Numbered from the stretch's first letter, positions 18,058-27,715 are shown. The stretch: DNA of 63,272 bases from Clostridiales bacterium (GCA_016278505.1 JADQBQ010000011.1:1-63272), one strand, 5' to 3'. The notes: generated from the sequence alone by a model not told the origin. Made by a program: numbers and translations.

Positions 18058-19344
18058 ATGTCTTTGGAAAATGTAAGCGCCTATTATGCCGGTTTCATAT
18101 TCATAGCCACCTACATAATGATTGTTTGGGAAAAAGTGCACCGTACGGTAGTTGCCCTGGCCGGGGCCGTACTTGTTCTATTGACCGGCATACTTTCCGA
18201 AGAAGCAGCTATTCACGCCATCGAGTTCAACACCATTGGCCTTTTAATTGGCATGATGATGATAGTAAGCATCACCCGCAGTACCGGGGTGTTTGAATTT
18301 GTAGGCGTTTGGACTGCCAAACAGGCCCATGCTGAACCCACTAAAATACTACTGGGGCTCTGTGGTTTTACCGCTGTATCCTCGGCCCTCCTGGATAATG
18401 TTACTACTGTCCTGTTGGTGGTTCCCGTTACCATTGAAATTGTCAGCATACTGCGGCTTAACCCGGTTCCCTTTTTAGTTGCAGAAATAATTGCTTCCAA
18501 CGTGGGCGGTACGGCCACTTTAATTGGTGACCCGCCAAATATAATGATTGGAGGTTTCACCGGTTTAAGCTTTTTGGCTTTCTTAACCAACCTGGCCCCC
18601 ATAGCATTGTTTATTTTGGTTATCACCCTTGGTATTTTATGGTTAATTTACCGCAAGCAATTAAATGTCGACGACAAAAATAAGCGTGATTTAATGGAAT
18701 TGAATGAAGCTGAAATGATTAAGGACAAGCCCCTTTTAAATAAATCACTGCTTGTTCTCGGGCTGACTATACTGGGCTTCACTTTGCATGGGGCCCTGGG
18801 GTTGGAATCCTCGACTATAGCTCTCAGCGGCGCGGTTTTACTTTTAATACTGGCCAGGGCGGAGCCTGAGCATGTCCTGGAAGGAGTGGAGTGGCACGTT
18901 ATTTTCTTTTTTGTGGGGCTGTTTATCATCGTAGGTGCCCTGGTGGAGGTTGGTATCATCGAAACCATTGCCAGAGCCGGGCTAGCTTTAACCGGTGGGG
19001 AACTGATGACCACGGGGTTATTGATCCTATGGCTGTCTGCCATCGCATCAGCTTTTGTGGACAATATTCCCTTTGTAGCCACTATGATCCCCCTCATCGA
19101 TGAGTTGGGGCGCCTGGCTAACGTGACCAACATGAACCCCTGGTGGTGGTCACTGGCCCTGGGCGGCTGTCTGGGGGGCAACGGTTCTTTGGTAGGGGCA
19201 GCTGCCAATGTGATTGTGGCCGGCATGGCCGAGCGCCGTGGTGTCCCTATTTCATTTATGGCATTTTTAAAGATAGGATTTCCCATAATGATTTTATCAG
19301 TTTTTATGGCCATGATTTACCTGCTTATTTTTTACCTCAGGTAA
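18058..19344 (+). CDS. SLC13/ArsB-NhaD superfamily ion transporter
   Basis: Integral membrane protein of 428 residues with about eleven segments in two repeats. The repeats show the superfamily marks ALLDNVTTVLL with NVGGTATLIGDPPNIMIGG, and later AFVDNIPFVATM with GNGSLVGAAANVIVAG. This arrangement is seen in ArsB, NhaD and citrate-type permeases; the substrate cannot be told. ATG 18058 is used rather than TTG 18046, which overlaps the ribosome site GGGGGAGAG. It converges on the next gene with only four bases between stops. Confidence 0.85.
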   Translation: MSLENVSAYYAGFIFIATYIMIVWEKVHRTVVALAGAVLVLLTGILSEEAAIHAIEFNTIGLLIGMMMIVSITRSTGVFEFVGVWTAKQAHAEPTKILLGLCGFTAVSSALLDNVTTVLLVVPVTIEIVSILRLNPVPFLVAEIIASNVGGTATLIGDPPNIMIGGFTGLSFLAFLTNLAPIALFILVITLGILWLIYRKQLNVDDKNKRDLMELNEAEMIKDKPLLNKSLLVLGLTILGFTLHGALGLESSTIALSGAVLLLILARAEPEHVLEGVEWHVIFFFVGLFIIVGALVEVGIIETIARAGLALTGGELMTTGLLILWLSAIASAFVDNIPFVATMIPLIDELGRLANVTNMNPWWWSLALGGCLGGNGSLVGAAANVIVAGMAERRGVPISFMAFLKIGFPIMILSVFMAMIYLLIFYLR

Positions 19345-19348
19345 CGTT

Positions 19349-20044
19349 TCAACCGGTATAAATACTTTGTGCCGCTTTAAGGGCGGTGAAGACTCCCACG
19401 CCCATTACAACCACGCCGGCAGCTGCTGCCAGGTGGGTCCAAGTACGTTCGCCGGCTATTTTGACGGTCAGGGAGGACATTTTTATAAAGAGCATTCCCA
19501 CTATGATCAGGGCCAGGGCAGCACCGACACCGAAGGCAAAGACCACTATTAAGCCTGCTCCTAAAGTGCCCGTATTGAGGGAAAGAAGCAGCACTGCAAG
19601 GGCTCCGGGACATGGAATGAGCCCATTGGTCAGACCCAGGATCAACAAGTCAAATATTTTTAGAGAACCTGCGCGCGGGTGGGCATGGTGACTGTGGGAA
19701 TGCCCGTGGCTGCAGCATGATGACTTATTTTGCTTTGGAATTAAGCGGTAACCGATAAAGACAATTAAAACACCTGTAACTAAGTGCAGCCATAGCTTTA
19801 CCTGCTCGTTGGCATCACCGGAAGCACTCTGCAGTGTCGCCGCTGCCGCGTGGGCGGTAATAGCCAGCAGTACCACCACCAGTGTATGGGATAAGGCTGA
19901 GGACAATCCAAGAATAATCACGTGTATGGGCCTGCCGCGGGAAAGTACCAGGTATGTACCCATAACTCCTTTACCATGCCCGGGCTCCAGGGAGTGAAGG
20001 GCTCCCAGCCAAAATGCGGATATAATCTGAAGCAAATATGACAC
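19349..20044 (-). CDS. NicO-type nickel/cobalt transporter
   Basis: A 231-residue membrane protein with six segments. The first segment has GALHSLEPGHGKGVMG, which matches the metal-binding H...GHGK pattern of RcnA/NicO proteins. A cytoplasmic loop is His-rich (CCSHGHSHSHHAHPRAG), and LGLTNGLIPCPGALAVLL is the second family motif. Export of nickel or cobalt is the likely role. It starts with GTG 20044 behind CGGGGAGG on the minus strand and is transcribed alone, opposite to its neighbours. Confidence 0.82.
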   Translation of the reverse strand: MSYLLQIISAFWLGALHSLEPGHGKGVMGTYLVLSRGRPIHVIILGLSSALSHTLVVVLLAITAHAAAATLQSASGDANEQVKLWLHLVTGVLIVFIGYRLIPKQNKSSCCSHGHSHSHHAHPRAGSLKIFDLLILGLTNGLIPCPGALAVLLLSLNTGTLGAGLIVVFAFGVGAALALIIVGMLFIKMSSLTVKIAGERTWTHLAAAAGVVVMGVGVFTALKAAQSIYTG

Positions 20045-20190
20045 AGCTTTTCCTCCCCGTGTTTGTCCTACTTTATAGCCTAAATATATTAGCTAATTAA
20101 TGTATTTATTACGTTCAGTAATTGGCCAGTTTTTTAGTTTTTTAATTTTCCTGGTAAATGGTATAATAAACTGGGAGGATTTGATGTGTT

Positions 20191-21393
20191 TTGACTATTT
20201 TACCGGGTCAACGTAAGCAATACATACAAGATAAAACACCTGAATTTTGGCGGTCCACCCTGGCTTTGAGCGTTGGCGGCTTTGCCGTATTTTCTAATTT
20301 TCACTTAACGCAGCCTCTGCTCCCTCTTTTCTCCAAGGAGTTCGGTGTTTCGCCGGTTACGGCCAGTCTCTCGGTTTCCCTGGTTACTTTAACTCTGAGT
20401 ATTTTTTTACTTGTTTTTGGGCCGGTTTCGGATGCTGTGGGCCGTAAAAATGTGATGGCCTTTGGGCTCTTAGTACCTTCCTTAATCTCTATCGGTGCTT
20501 TTTTTGTACCTGATTTTGGGTTGCTACTCGTGCTGCGCACTTTACAGGGACTGGCTTTAGCTGCCCTGCCGGCCATATCTTACGCTTATATCGGCGAAGA
20601 ATTCGACGGCAAGGCGGTAGGAGTGGCCATAGGGCTCTACATCAGCGCCAATTCCGTGGGAGGAATGGCAGGGCGTATAATCAGCGGTTTTGCTGCAGAT
20701 ATTTGGGGCTGGAGGTATTCCTTTTTAATTATGGGTTTTATCGGCCTGGCTTGCCTCGTATCATTTCTTCTTTTGCTGCCCAAGTCGCGCCATTTTGTGC
20801 CCCATAAGCTGTCCTTGTGTGGTGCCGGCCGGGAAATGAAGCAGCATATAAAAAACTCTGTTTTGCGCGACGCCTATTATATCGCTGCAATCCTATTTTT
20901 TGTATTTATAGGCCTGTTCAATTATTTAAGCTACCATCTGCACGCGGCACCTTATTTTTTGTCCACGGCCTTAATTGGCTTGCTGTATCTTTCATATTCG
21001 GCCGGCACCTTTAGCTCCACACTGTCGGGTAAATTGGAATACTTGTTTACCATCCCCCAGCGCATACTAATAGGACTGGGGATAATGGTCGCCGGGATAC
21101 TGTTAATGACAACCACCCCCTTGTTTACAATCCTTATCGGGCTGGTGGTGCTTTGTTTTGGTTTCTTCTTTGCCCATGCCGCATCCAGCAGCTGGGTGAG
21201 CCGGCATGCCAAAGACGCCAAAGGCAGCGCCTCAGCCCTGTATCTGTTTGCATACTATATGGGAGGCAGCATAGGCAGTACACTGCTGGGCTACATCTGG
21301 GACCCCTGGGGATGGAAGGCGGTGGCGTATGTCTGTATTGGATTCGTTTTGTTGGGCATACTCCTCACCCTGCGCATGAAAAAAACAGCCTAA
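20191..21393 (+). CDS. Major facilitator superfamily transporter
   Basis: A 400-residue permease with twelve membrane segments. Loop 2-3 carries the MFS signature FGPVSDAVGRKNVMAFG, and FAADIWGWRYSFLIMG is the typical end of the first half. It resembles the YnfM/arabinose-efflux branch of drug or sugar exporters; the substrate is unknown. The start is TTG 20191 behind GGGAGG; upstream ATG 20184 leads to a short blocked frame. A good TATAAT lies at about 20163. It is followed by a 54-bp palindrome. Confidence 0.85.
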   Translation: MTILPGQRKQYIQDKTPEFWRSTLALSVGGFAVFSNFHLTQPLLPLFSKEFGVSPVTASLSVSLVTLTLSIFLLVFGPVSDAVGRKNVMAFGLLVPSLISIGAFFVPDFGLLLVLRTLQGLALAALPAISYAYIGEEFDGKAVGVAIGLYISANSVGGMAGRIISGFAADIWGWRYSFLIMGFIGLACLVSFLLLLPKSRHFVPHKLSLCGAGREMKQHIKNSVLRDAYYIAAILFFVFIGLFNYLSYHLHAAPYFLSTALIGLLYLSYSAGTFSSTLSGKLEYLFTIPQRILIGLGIMVAGILLMTTTPLFTILIGLVVLCFGFFFAHAASSSWVSRHAKDAKGSASALYLFAYYMGGSIGSTLLGYIWDPWGWKAVAYVCIGFVLLGILLTLRMKKTA

Positions 21394-21447
21394 CAAGTGG
21401 GGACGGTTCTTGCCTTGCCCGGGCAAGGCAAGAACCGTCCCCACTTG
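21394..21447. repeat. 54-bp perfect palindrome, probable bidirectional terminator
   Basis: CAAGTGGGGACGGTTCTTG is followed by CCTTGCCC, then the exact complement of the whole, with no loop. The axis is between 21420 and 21421. It starts at the MFS stop codon and ends 21 bases before sua5. The GGGGACGGTTC word also occurs as a mobile palindrome style in related clostridia. It would extrude or fold into a very stable hairpin. Confidence 0.85.
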
Positions 21448-21468
21448 ACCCCTTAGGAGTGGAATTAT

Positions 21469-22518
21469 ATGACTATGTATTGGAAGGTAGATGCAAAATG
21501 GCCTGACCTCCAAATTATTCGCCGGGCCGGGTTCACCCTGCTCCGGGGCGGTTTGGTGGCCTTTCCCACGGAAACGGTTTATGGCCTGGGGGCAAACGCT
21601 ATGGACGGAGAGGCGGTGAGCTGCATTTTTGCAGCCAAGGGCCGGCCGGTGGATAACCCGCTTATTGTCCACCTGGAAGATATGCACAAAGTGGATACAG
21701 TCGCGGCAGGTATTTCCCCATTAGCCACAGCTTTAATGCAAAAGTTTTGGCCCGGACCCCTAACTCTGGTGCTGCCGGGTACAGGGGTTCTGCCCGGTGA
21801 AGTTACAGCCGGATTGGATACGGTGGCCGTACGCGTTCCGAATCACGCCGTGGCCTTAGGTTTAATCAAGGCGGCAGGAGTTCCGGTGGCTGCTCCCAGT
21901 GCAAATACCTCAGGGAGCCCCAGCCCCACCACTGCTGGGCATGTGTTGGCCGACCTGGACGGAAAAATAGACGCGGTGCTGGACGGCGGGCCGGCAGGAG
22001 TGGGAGTTGAATCAACCGTGTTGGATGTTACCGGTAAAATCCCTGTGATTTTGCGTCCCGGTGGGGTTACCCCCTCACAAATAAAAGCAATTGCCGGGGC
22101 CGTAGAGTTGGACCCCGCGGTGATGGTTTCCACTGTTCACGAAGCTGATAGACCTCGTTCACCAGGAATGAAGTATCGCCATTATGCTCCCGGAGCCCCC
22201 CTTGTACTGGTAGAGGGTGACGAAGACAAAACGGGGGGAATGCTGGCAGAAATAGCTACCGATTATGCCCACAGCGGCAGGCGTGTGGGTGTATTGGCAG
22301 TTACCGAAGATATTAATTTAAATGGTAATGTGCAGCTGCTGAAGCTGGGGTGTAAAAGTGATCCCGGCACTCTGGCGGCAAACTTATACAGTGCTTTACG
22401 TGATTTTGACCGTAGAGGGGTAGATGTAATTGTCGCCGAAGGGATAAGTACACAGGGGCTCGGTCTGGCTGTTATGAACAGGCTTCGAAGGGCTGCGGAC
22501 CGTATTATAGTGGTGTGA
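21469..22518 (+). CDS. sua5: L-threonylcarbamoyladenylate synthase
   Basis: Makes the threonylcarbamoyl-AMP used to form t6A37 on tRNAs that read ANN codons. The YrdC domain (about 12-205) opens with LRRGG-type RGGLVAFPTETVYGLGANA, followed by FAAKGRPVDNPLIVHL with the KxR motif and APSANTSGSPSPT. A C-terminal Sua5 domain (about 235-349) follows a linker, so this is the long Sua5/YwlC form. ATG 21469 follows TAGGAGTG. In many Firmicutes it lies directly after prmC; here three transporters intervene. Confidence 0.93.
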   Translation: MTMYWKVDAKWPDLQIIRRAGFTLLRGGLVAFPTETVYGLGANAMDGEAVSCIFAAKGRPVDNPLIVHLEDMHKVDTVAAGISPLATALMQKFWPGPLTLVLPGTGVLPGEVTAGLDTVAVRVPNHAVALGLIKAAGVPVAAPSANTSGSPSPTTAGHVLADLDGKIDAVLDGGPAGVGVESTVLDVTGKIPVILRPGGVTPSQIKAIAGAVELDPAVMVSTVHEADRPRSPGMKYRHYAPGAPLVLVEGDEDKTGGMLAEIATDYAHSGRRVGVLAVTEDINLNGNVQLLKLGCKSDPGTLAANLYSALRDFDRRGVDVIVAEGISTQGLGLAVMNRLRRAADRIIVV

Positions 22519-22576
22519 TATCCTGGGCTTTCGGGAAGTATATTAAAAGTAAGTGTAAAAGTTTAGGGGGTTTATT

Positions 22577-23119
22577 GTGACAGTTATTACCTTACTGATC
22601 TTGGCCGTGGCTCTAGGAACAGATGCTTTTTCTATGTGCCTTGGCCTCGGGATGACCGGGGTGAGAAGACGACAGATTTTAATAGTAAGCTTTACGGTGT
22701 TGGCTTTTCATGTGATAATGCCCCTGGTAGGGTGGTTTGCCGGTGAGATTGTTGGGTCGCTGCTGGGTAAGGCGGCCAGTATTGCCGGTGCTCTGGTGCT
22801 TATTTATCTTGGTGTGAGAATGTTATATTCAGCCTGGAAGGGTGGAGGGGATCTCAGTAGCCAGGACGCCCTTGTTACTACCGGTGGCATGCTTCTTCTG
22901 GCGGCCAGTGTAAGCATGGACGCTCTGAGCGTAGGGTTCAGCCTGGGCACTCAAAGTGTGGATCTGCCGCTTACGGTGAGTGTGATTGGTGTTGTGGCGG
23001 GTGTTATGACTGCGGCAGGCCTTATTTTTGGCCGCTATGTGGGCAGCCGGATGGGAGAGCGCGCCGTGGGCGTCGGAGGAGTGCTTTTAGTGGGTATCGG
23101 GGTGAAGTTGTTTTTTTAG
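22577..23119 (+). CDS. mntP: Manganese efflux pump MntP
   Basis: Six-segment membrane protein of 180 residues that exports Mn(II). The family's two acidic motifs are both present: ALGTDAFSMCLGLG in segment 1 and ASVSMDALSVGFSLG in segment 4. GTG 22577 follows TTTAGGGGG. It lies 58 bases after sua5 and is likely cotranscribed; the gap is too short for the yybP-ykoY manganese riboswitch that often precedes mntP. Confidence 0.92.
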   Translation: MTVITLLILAVALGTDAFSMCLGLGMTGVRRRQILIVSFTVLAFHVIMPLVGWFAGEIVGSLLGKAASIAGALVLIYLGVRMLYSAWKGGGDLSSQDALVTTGGMLLLAASVSMDALSVGFSLGTQSVDLPLTVSVIGVVAGVMTAAGLIFGRYVGSRMGERAVGVGGVLLVGIGVKLFF

Positions 23120-23150
23120 CGGGTGCAAGGAAAAGAGAAAAAAATTTTTT

Positions 23151-24284
23151 GATAGGATTACAAGGTTGATAAGTTATATGGGCTTTAAAGAATTAAAGAC
23201 TAAAGACCTTTTTTGACAGGATTACAGGATTGCAAGGATAGATAAGTTAGGTAGTCTTTGGATTGGTGTCTTTGCCGGTTAATGGAAATTATTCTTGTCT
23301 ACTAAGGATTAAACATTAAAGAATTAAAACCTTTTGACGGGATTAACGGGATTTATGGGATTGTTGGGTTGAGGGTTTGACCCAAAAGTAGTGCCCAAGG
23401 CCTTAATCGTCTCTTATCCTGTAATCCTGTCCAAGATTTAAAGATTAAAAAGACTTAAAGACCTTTTTTTAGACAGGATTACAGGATTGCAAGGATTGAT
23501 AAGGTAGGCTGGTTTTGGATTGGTGTCTTTGCTAATTAATGGATGTTGGTCTTGTCTACTAAGGATTAAGCATTAAAGAATTAAAACCTTTTGACGGGAT
23601 TAACGGGATTTATGGGATTGTTGAGTGGTTTGACCCAAAAGTAGTGCCCAAGGCCTTAATCGTCTCTTATCCTGTAATCCTGTCCAAGATTTAAAGATTT
23701 AAAAGACTTAAAGACCTTTTTTAGACGGGATTACAGGATTGCAAGGATAGATAAGTTAGGCGGTCTTTGGATTGAAGTCTTTGCTAATTAATGATGTTGT
23801 TCGTGTCTACGGTTTTAAAATCATTATAGGACAAGTACTTAATATAGGTTGGCTGCCTATTAAAGGAATGAGTGCGGAAATACAGAAAAGCAAAATCCCG
23901 TTTGATCCCGTTAATCCCGTCAAAATAAAAAGACCCCAAAGAAATACCCAGGGCCCTAATCGTCACTTATCCTGTAATCCTGTCCAAGATTTAAAGATTT
24001 AAAAGACTAAAGACCTCTTTTAGACAGGATTACAGGATTGCAGGATAGATAAGTTAGGTGGGCTTTGGATTGAAGTTTCTGCTAATTAATGGATGTTGAT
24101 CGTGTCTACGGTTTTAAAATCATTATAGGATAAGTGCTTAGTATAGGATGGGTTCTTTATAAAAGGAATGAGTGCGGAAATGCAGAAGAACAAAATCCCG
24201 TTCGATCCCGTTAATCCCGTCAAAATAAAAAGACCCCAAAGAAATACCCAAAGCCTTAATCGTCACTTATCCTGTAATCCTGTC
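23151..24284 (+). repeat. Array of four tandem, internally deleted family A elements
   Basis: After a truncated arm (23151-23205) come four units: 23215-23431, 23472-23684, 23724-23984 and 24023-24284. The first two (about 215 bp) keep the left inner arm GACGGGATTAACGGGAT and lost the right one. The last two (about 261 bp) lost the left inner arm and keep ATCCCGTTAATCCCGTC. All keep both outer arms and the GATAAGTTAGG and GACCC blocks. Within each pair the copies are nearly identical, as expected from local duplication. There is no gene in 23120-24351. Confidence 0.88.
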
Positions 24285-24351
24285 AAAGAACTAAAAGACC
24301 CCAAAGCAAAACCCCCAAAAGCAAACTTCCAACTACTAGGAGTGTGCGGAA

Positions 24352-24837
24352 ATGGCTAAGAAAAAAGTAATTTTTGTCTGTACCGGGAATACGTGCCGCA
24401 GCAGCATGGCTGCTGCGCTGGCCAAAGACATCCTCCAGCAAATGAATACCGGAGCGCAGGAAATTGAAATTGCATCGGCAGGTACAACGGCCCTCCCCGG
24501 TATGCCTGCGGCAGAAAACGCCATCAAAGTTCTGAGCTCTATGGGCATAGATTTGAAAGGGCACAGTGCCAGCCTGCTTACCCAGGAGGATGTTCAAGGG
24601 GCGGACCTGATCCTGACTATGACCGGCATGCACCGCCGGCAGGTGCGCAGCATGGTGCCGGAGTGCGAAAGTAAAATCTTTACCCTGGCCGAGTATGCCG
24701 GGGCCGGAGCCGATGTACCCGATCCCATCGGGGGGCGGGAAGAAACATACAGGGCCTGTGCCAGGGAAATACAAACCATGGTTAAGCAAGCATTGCAAGA
24801 GTTTTTATACAGGGAAAAAAAGGACAAGCCGGATTAG
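24352..24837 (+). CDS. ywlE: Low-molecular-weight protein phosphatase, arginine type
   Basis: A 161-residue cytosolic phosphatase. The P-loop is C10-TGNT-C15-R16-S in VIFVCTGNTCRSSMAAAL, with the Thr next to Cys10 that is characteristic of arginine phosphatases such as YwlE, rather than the Ile of tyrosine phosphatases. The catalytic acid is in DVPDPIGG. In Bacillus, YwlE reverses McsB arginine phosphorylation that marks proteins for ClpCP. TAGGAGTG precedes ATG 24352. It heads the rpiB-glyA-comEB run. Confidence 0.9.
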   Translation: MAKKKVIFVCTGNTCRSSMAAALAKDILQQMNTGAQEIEIASAGTTALPGMPAAENAIKVLSSMGIDLKGHSASLLTQEDVQGADLILTMTGMHRRQVRSMVPECESKIFTLAEYAGAGADVPDPIGGREETYRACAREIQTMVKQALQEFLYREKKDKPD

Positions 24838-24925
24838 AATAAATTCTGTCCAAGGTAAAGGAAAAAGGCAGTTAATGTAGAAATTTTGAAGAACTATTGA
24901 TTCTATCAGAAAAGGAGATATTCCA

Positions 24926-25378
24926 TTGCAACTGGCAATAGCATCAGACCACGGTGGACTCCAACTTAAGACTGAAATTATAGATTATCTAAAGGAAGTA
25001 GCAATTGATTGTCAAGACTTTGGTACTTATTCCGGGGAATCAGTTGATTACCCGGATATCGTTATGCCGGTAGCCGAGGCTGTGGCTAAAAAAGAATTTG
25101 ATTTGGGTATACTTTGCTGCGGTACCGGCATTGGTGTTTCCATCGCTGCCAACAAAGTGTCCGGCATCCGCGCCGCACTCTGTCACGACAGCTTTTCCGC
25201 CCGGATGGCCCGGGAGCACAACAATGCCAACATAATTACCATGGGCGAACGGGTAATTGGTGCGGGACTGGCCCGGGATATTTTAGCGACCTTTTTGCAT
25301 GCTCAATTTTCCGGTGGGCGTCATGCACGCCGGGTGGACAAAATACACAACATAGAAAAAAAATATTGTTGTCGCTGA
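24926..25378 (+). CDS. rpiB: Ribose-5-phosphate isomerase B
   Basis: Interconverts ribose 5-phosphate and ribulose 5-phosphate in the pentose phosphate pathway. 150 residues; the family marks are LAIASDHGGLQLK at the N-terminus, LGILCCGTGIGVSIAANK with the catalytic cysteine, and AREHNNANIITMGERVIG. The start is TTG 24926 after AAAAGGAGATA. It is 88 bases after ywlE and about 30 before glyA. Confidence 0.94.
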   Translation: MQLAIASDHGGLQLKTEIIDYLKEVAIDCQDFGTYSGESVDYPDIVMPVAEAVAKKEFDLGILCCGTGIGVSIAANKVSGIRAALCHDSFSARMAREHNNANIITMGERVIGAGLARDILATFLHAQFSGGRHARRVDKIHNIEKKYCCR

Positions 25379-25408
25379 TTGCGGCTTTGCGGGGAGGAAT
25401 TACATAGC

Positions 25409-26644
25409 ATGACCTTTTTTAACAGCCCTATTGCTGATATAGACCCGGCCATTGCCAGGGCCATAAAGCATGAAACGAAACGGCAGCGTAATACCCTGGA
25501 ACTCATTGCTTCGGAAAATATTGTCAGTGCTGCCGTTTTGGAGGCTCAGGGTTCGGTACTCACCAATAAATACGCAGAGGGTTATCCCAGCAGGCGCTAT
25601 TACGGTGGCTGCGGGTGTGTAGACATAGCGGAAAGCCTGGCCATGGAAAGAGCAAAACAAATTTTCGGCGCCGAATATGCTAATGTGCAGCCGCATTCAG
25701 GATCACAGGCCAATACCGCAGTTTACTACGCACTGTTAAAGCCCGGAGATACCATTTTAGGTATGAGCCTGGCTCACGGCGGACATTTGACTCACGGCAG
25801 CAAAGCAAACATCTCAGGCAAATTTTTTAGTGTTGCTTTTTACGGTGTAGACCAAAATACAGGCTGCATAGACTATGAACGGGTGAGAGAAATAGCCAGG
25901 GAAAGCCGCCCGGCAATTATTGTTGCAGGGGCCAGCGCATACCCGCGGGCCATAGATTTTTCTCTATTCAAGGATATTGCTGACGAGGTTGACGCCTATC
26001 TATTGGTGGATATGGCGCACATTGCAGGACTAATTGCCGCAGGCGAACATATGAGCCCTATGCCCTATGCCGATGTGGTTACCACCACCACCCACAAGAC
26101 GCTCCGCGGACCCCGCGGGGGTATGATTCTGGCCCAAGAAAAATATGGCGCTGCTTTGGACAAGGCTATTTTCCCGGGCATTCAGGGTGGACCTCTTATG
26201 CATGCTATTGCCGCCAAAGCTGTAGCCTTTAAGGAGGCCCTGCAGCCTGATTTTAAAGATTACCAGAGGCAGATAATCAGGAATGCTAAAACCCTTGCCA
26301 ATTCCCTGGTGGAACGCGGCTTTGAATTAGTATCCGGGGGCACGGATAATCATATGATGCTGGTGGATCTGCGTCCTAAAGGAGTTACAGGCGCTGATGC
26401 TGAGAACATCCTGGATGAAGTGGGCGTAACAGTGAACAAAAATGCCATTCCTTTTGACCCCCAGCCGCCGGCAGTAGCCAGTGGGATCAGGGTGGGGACT
26501 CCGGCAGTTACCACCCGCGGGCTGAAGGAACCGGAAATGGTAGCCATCGCCGAGATCATGGAAATGGCTCTTTCCAGCCCTGACAGCCGCGCCAAAGCAC
26601 GTTCCATGGCCCGGGAGCTTTGTGAAAGGTACCCTATTTATTAG
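25409..26644 (+). CDS. glyA: Serine hydroxymethyltransferase
   Basis: Pyridoxal-phosphate enzyme that moves the serine hydroxymethyl group to tetrahydrofolate, giving glycine and one-carbon units. 411 residues. [31 protein letters not shown] and the cofactor lysine (about 230) in [14 protein letters not shown] are intact. ATG 25409 follows GGGGAGGAAT. In related genomes upp often follows; here comEB comes next and upp is not in the window. Confidence 0.96.
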   Translation: MTFFNSPIADIDPAIARAIKHETKRQRNTLELIASENIVSAAVLEAQGSVLTNKYAEGYPSRRYYGGCGCVDIAESLAMERAKQIFGAEYANVQPHSGSQANTAVYYALLKPGDTILGMSLAHGGHLTHGSKANISGKFFSVAFYGVDQNTGCIDYERVREIARESRPAIIVAGASAYPRAIDFSLFKDIADEVDAYLLVDMAHIAGLIAAGEHMSPMPYADVVTTTTHKTLRGPRGGMILAQEKYGAALDKAIFPGIQGGPLMHAIAAKAVAFKEALQPDFKDYQRQIIRNAKTLANSLVERGFELVSGGTDNHMMLVDLRPKGVTGADAENILDEVGVTVNKNAIPFDPQPPAVASGIRVGTPAVTTRGLKEPEMVAIAEIMEMALSSPDSRAKARSMARELCERYPIY

Positions 26645-26674
26645 AATAGATAATTATGGTTGGAGCGATGCCCA

Positions 26675-27124
26675 ATGGAAAACCGCCCGTCATGGGATCA
26701 ATATTTTATGGAAATTGCCGGCCTGGTGGCCACCAGGTCCACGTGCCTGCGCCGCAAAGTAGGGGCTGTGGCGGTACGCGATAACCGCATATTGTCAACC
26801 GGGTATAACGGTGCTCCCAGCGGTTTGACTCATTGCCCCGAGGCCGGCTGTTTGCGTGACCGTATGAAAATCCCTTCGGGGGAGCGGCACGAATTGTGCC
26901 GCGGCCTGCATGCGGAGCAAAATGCCATTATCCAGGCGGCGGTTTACGGCACCCCCATCGGCGGGGCTACCTTTTATCTGACTAACCAGCCATGCAGCCT
27001 CTGCGCTAAAATGCTGGCCAACGCCAATGCTAAGCGGGTAGTTTTCGCCGGCGACTACCCGGATGAGCTCGCAGAAAGTATACTAAAAGAGGCAGGTATA
27101 CGGTTGGAACGGTTTGTTGACTGA
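26675..27124 (+). CDS. comEB: dCMP deaminase (ComEB family)
   Basis: Zinc enzyme of 149 residues that converts dCMP to dUMP for thymidylate synthesis. The zinc site is the His of GLHAEQNAI with its catalytic Glu, together with the cysteines of [10 protein letters not shown]. An extra cysteine/histidine cluster ([10 protein letters not shown]) fits the ComEB branch. ATG 26675 has TTGGAGCG eight bases upstream; the TTG at 26660 lies in that site. It is 30 bases after glyA and probably in the same operon. Confidence 0.92.
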   Translation: MENRPSWDQYFMEIAGLVATRSTCLRRKVGAVAVRDNRILSTGYNGAPSGLTHCPEAGCLRDRMKIPSGERHELCRGLHAEQNAIIQAAVYGTPIGGATFYLTNQPCSLCAKMLANANAKRVVFAGDYPDELAESILKEAGIRLERFVD

Positions 27125-27152
27125 GATAGCAGTTTGTTGCTGTAAGGTCTTT

Positions 27153-27389
27153 GACAGGATTACAGGATTGCAAGGATTGATAAGTTAGGCTGGTTTTGGA
27201 TTGAAGTCTTTGCTAAATGAAGGATGTTGTGCGTGTCTACGGTTTTAAAATTAATATAGGACAAGTACTTAATGTAGGATCGGTTCTATATAAAAGGACT
27301 AAGTGCGGAAATGCAGAAAAACGAAATCCCGTTCAATCCCGTTAATCTCGTCAAAAAAGGTTTTAATCCTTTATGTTTTTATTCCCGTC
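27153..27389 (+). repeat. Family A element, short form
   Basis: Starts GACAGGATTACAGGAT, keeps GATAAGTTAGG, lacks the left inner arm, and keeps ATCCCGTTAATCTCGTC near 27334. The right end is decayed (TTATTCCCGTC) and runs straight into the ribosome site of the MazG-like gene. It is the same class as the last two units of the array at 23724-24284. Confidence 0.75.
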
Positions 27390-27406
27390 AAAGGTGGTGG
27401 ACTCGC

Positions 27407-27715
27407 ATGGAAAAGAAACTGATAGCGTTGCCGCGGCTAAATAACCTTTCCCCCACCATGGAATCCACCGCCCTTAAACTCATGGAAGAAGCCGGTGAAC
27501 TGGCCCAGGCCATCGGAAAACTGAGAGGCATGAGCGGTGAGCAGCACAAACTTGACGAACACGAAGTACTGCGCCGTATTACCGGAGAACTACTGGACGT
27601 AGCCCAAACCGCCGTCTCCATGATGTTTGTACTGGAAGAGGCACACGGAGTGGATATAGACAGTGAATTAGAACAACATATACAGAAACTAAAAGATAAA
27701 GGCTACCTCCGTTAG
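27407..27715 (+). CDS. MazG-like nucleotide pyrophosphohydrolase
   Basis: A 102-residue, all-helical protein. LKLMEEAGELAQAIGKL and ITGELLDVAQTAVSMMFVLEE give the EExxE and ExxD metal-binding pattern of the MazG/NTP-PPase fold. It would hydrolyse a (d)NTP to the monophosphate, which suits its place next to dCMP deaminase. ATG 27407 follows AAGGTGGTGG; a longer frame from 27311 starts within the repeat and is rejected. Confidence 0.82.
   Translation: MEKKLIALPRLNNLSPTMESTALKLMEEAGELAQAIGKLRGMSGEQHKLDEHEVLRRITGELLDVAQTAVSMMFVLEEAHGVDIDSELEQHIQKLKDKGYLR

Noticed and set aside
22519-22576. Manganese riboswitch before mntP
   Set aside because: Only 58 bases separate sua5 and mntP, too short for the yybP-ykoY fold, and its conserved words are absent.
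23215-24284. CRISPR array
   Set aside because: The units are over 200 bp, imperfect, and the parts between arms are conserved rather than unique spacers. No cas genes are near.
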